NCBI GenBank assembly: GCA_025996655.1
Contig: BNTO01000004.1
Location: forward strand, 1-14,277
Source: Alphaproteobacteria bacterium
Lineage (GTDB): Bacteria > Pseudomonadota > Alphaproteobacteria > BNTO01
DNA: 14,277 bases
Reading direction: 5' to 3'
Position 1 is the first letter of the stretch. The number at the start of each line of letters is the position of its first letter. Shown piece by piece: positions 13,869-14,277 of the stretch. Made by a program: the position numbers and the translations under genes. A model generated the notes under the pieces. The model was not told where the DNA came from, did no database searches, and was given only the letters and a program-made list of their open reading frames with translations.

Positions 13869-14151
13869 GTTTGCTCCTGTTCTTTGAAAAGCTTGAATTT
13901 TTTTCGCTTTTTTTTAGGCGCTGTTTTCGATAAAGCTTTTTGGGATGCTATGAAATCTATAAAATTTCCGAAAAAAGTAAAAATCTAGGCGCACTTAAGA
14001 TTCTCTTGCAAGGGATTCTCACGTATGTTAGGAATTTTTGCAAACTTTTTGAAAAGTCGTGTACGACAGAGCGATCTGCAGATCTTTTTTTATGCGATTG
14101 CAGCGAAGTAGGAATTTTTGAAAATCTTGTGGGCGTTGCTCTTTTCTTTTA
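13869..14151. other. Noncoding, repeat-bearing stretch beside the insertion sequence
   Basis: No convincing gene. It holds two copies of TAGGAATTTTTG (14029-14040 and 14109-14120), each followed by an A/T-rich run, and the perfect palindrome GATCTGCAGATC (about 14070-14081) followed by seven T. A 70-codon plus-strand frame from TTG 13940 ends exactly at the insertion-sequence border but lacks an ATG start and a ribosome-binding site. Confidence 0.45.
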
Positions 14152-14277
14152 GGGGCTGACACCTAACATTTTTATGTTAAGGTGCGCGTATGTACATAAA
14201 ACATTGCAAATTGAGCAAAAAAGAACAGCTAAAATTAATGGAATTTTTTGTTGCAGGAACGACAGCTAGAACAGCTG
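14152..14277 (+). mobile_element. Left end of an IS1595-type insertion sequence (partial)
   Basis: The element is inferred to begin at GGGGCTGACACCTAACA (14152-14168), a terminal-inverted-repeat-like sequence immediately upstream of a transposase start. The right end, its matching inverted repeat and the target duplication lie outside the window, so the exact border is unproven. Confidence 0.7.
14190..14277 (+). CDS. IS1595-family (ISXO2-like) transposase, N-terminal 29 codons, cut by window end
   Basis: The visible residues (MYIKHCKLSKKEQLKLMEFF, then VAGTTARTA) match from memory the N-terminal helix-turn-helix lead-in of ISXO2-like DDE transposases, which typically continue into ARTAA...INKNT. 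The start ATG 14190 has AAGG seven to eight bases upstream. The catalytic domain is off the window, so intactness cannot be judged. Just upstream, ACCTAACAT (14161-14169) can pair with ATGTTAAGGT (14174-14183), which would bury this ribosome-binding site. Confidence 0.8.
   Translation, partial: MYIKHCKLSKKEQLKLMEFFVAGTTARTA

Overview
The window looks like a chromosomal segment of a moderately AT-rich alphaproteobacterium, probably host-associated. The PriA helicase core reads like alphaproteobacterial PriA, and the GlmM and FtsQ proteins are standard bacterial housekeeping types. Around them lie several secreted, low-complexity or outer-membrane proteins that I do not recognise, a decaying gene cluster and an insertion sequence. 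A Holosporales-like or similar intracellular lineage would fit this mix, but that is an inference; no lineage marker such as rRNA is present.

Layout from left to right. Positions 1-245 hold the possible tail of a gene and an untranslated stretch. Positions 246-2109 (+) carry a proline-rich lipoprotein, then a terminator-like hairpin, then a GspF/PilC-type inner-membrane platform protein. Positions 2155-3980 (-) carry two secreted proteins of unknown function, one of them dominated by Gly/Pro/Ser/Tyr/Asn repeats. Positions about 4101-5794 (-) hold a short exported protein, a 230-aa unknown protein, and a reading frame that continues downstream broken by two stop codons. This block looks like either a small operon or one decaying secreted-protein gene. 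Positions 5944-7998 (-) encode the replication-restart helicase PriA. Positions 8148-9224 (+) encode an outer-membrane beta-barrel protein ended by a strong intrinsic terminator. Positions 9302-10702 (-) encode phosphoglucosamine mutase GlmM with an unusual insertion. Two facing tRNA genes, tRNA-Val(CAC) and tRNA-Arg(CCT), lie at 11102-11319. Positions 11490-12377 (-) encode the divisome protein FtsQ, away from the usual division-gene cluster. Positions 12462-13868 (-) encode a CPA2-family cation/proton antiporter. The right edge (14152 onward, +) is the left end of an IS1595-type insertion sequence with the first 29 codons of its transposase.

Functionally this is a patchwork. Envelope functions dominate: GlmM makes the UDP-GlcNAc precursor for peptidoglycan, FtsQ works in septation, and there are GspF, an ion antiporter, an outer-membrane barrel, a lipoprotein and exported proteins. 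PriA and the tRNAs serve information processing. No CRISPR array, rRNA or recognisable defence, toxin-antitoxin or biosynthetic system is visible. The least explained parts are the 4.1-5.8 kb block, the repeat-rich secreted protein at 3132-3980 and the structured stretch next to the insertion sequence.
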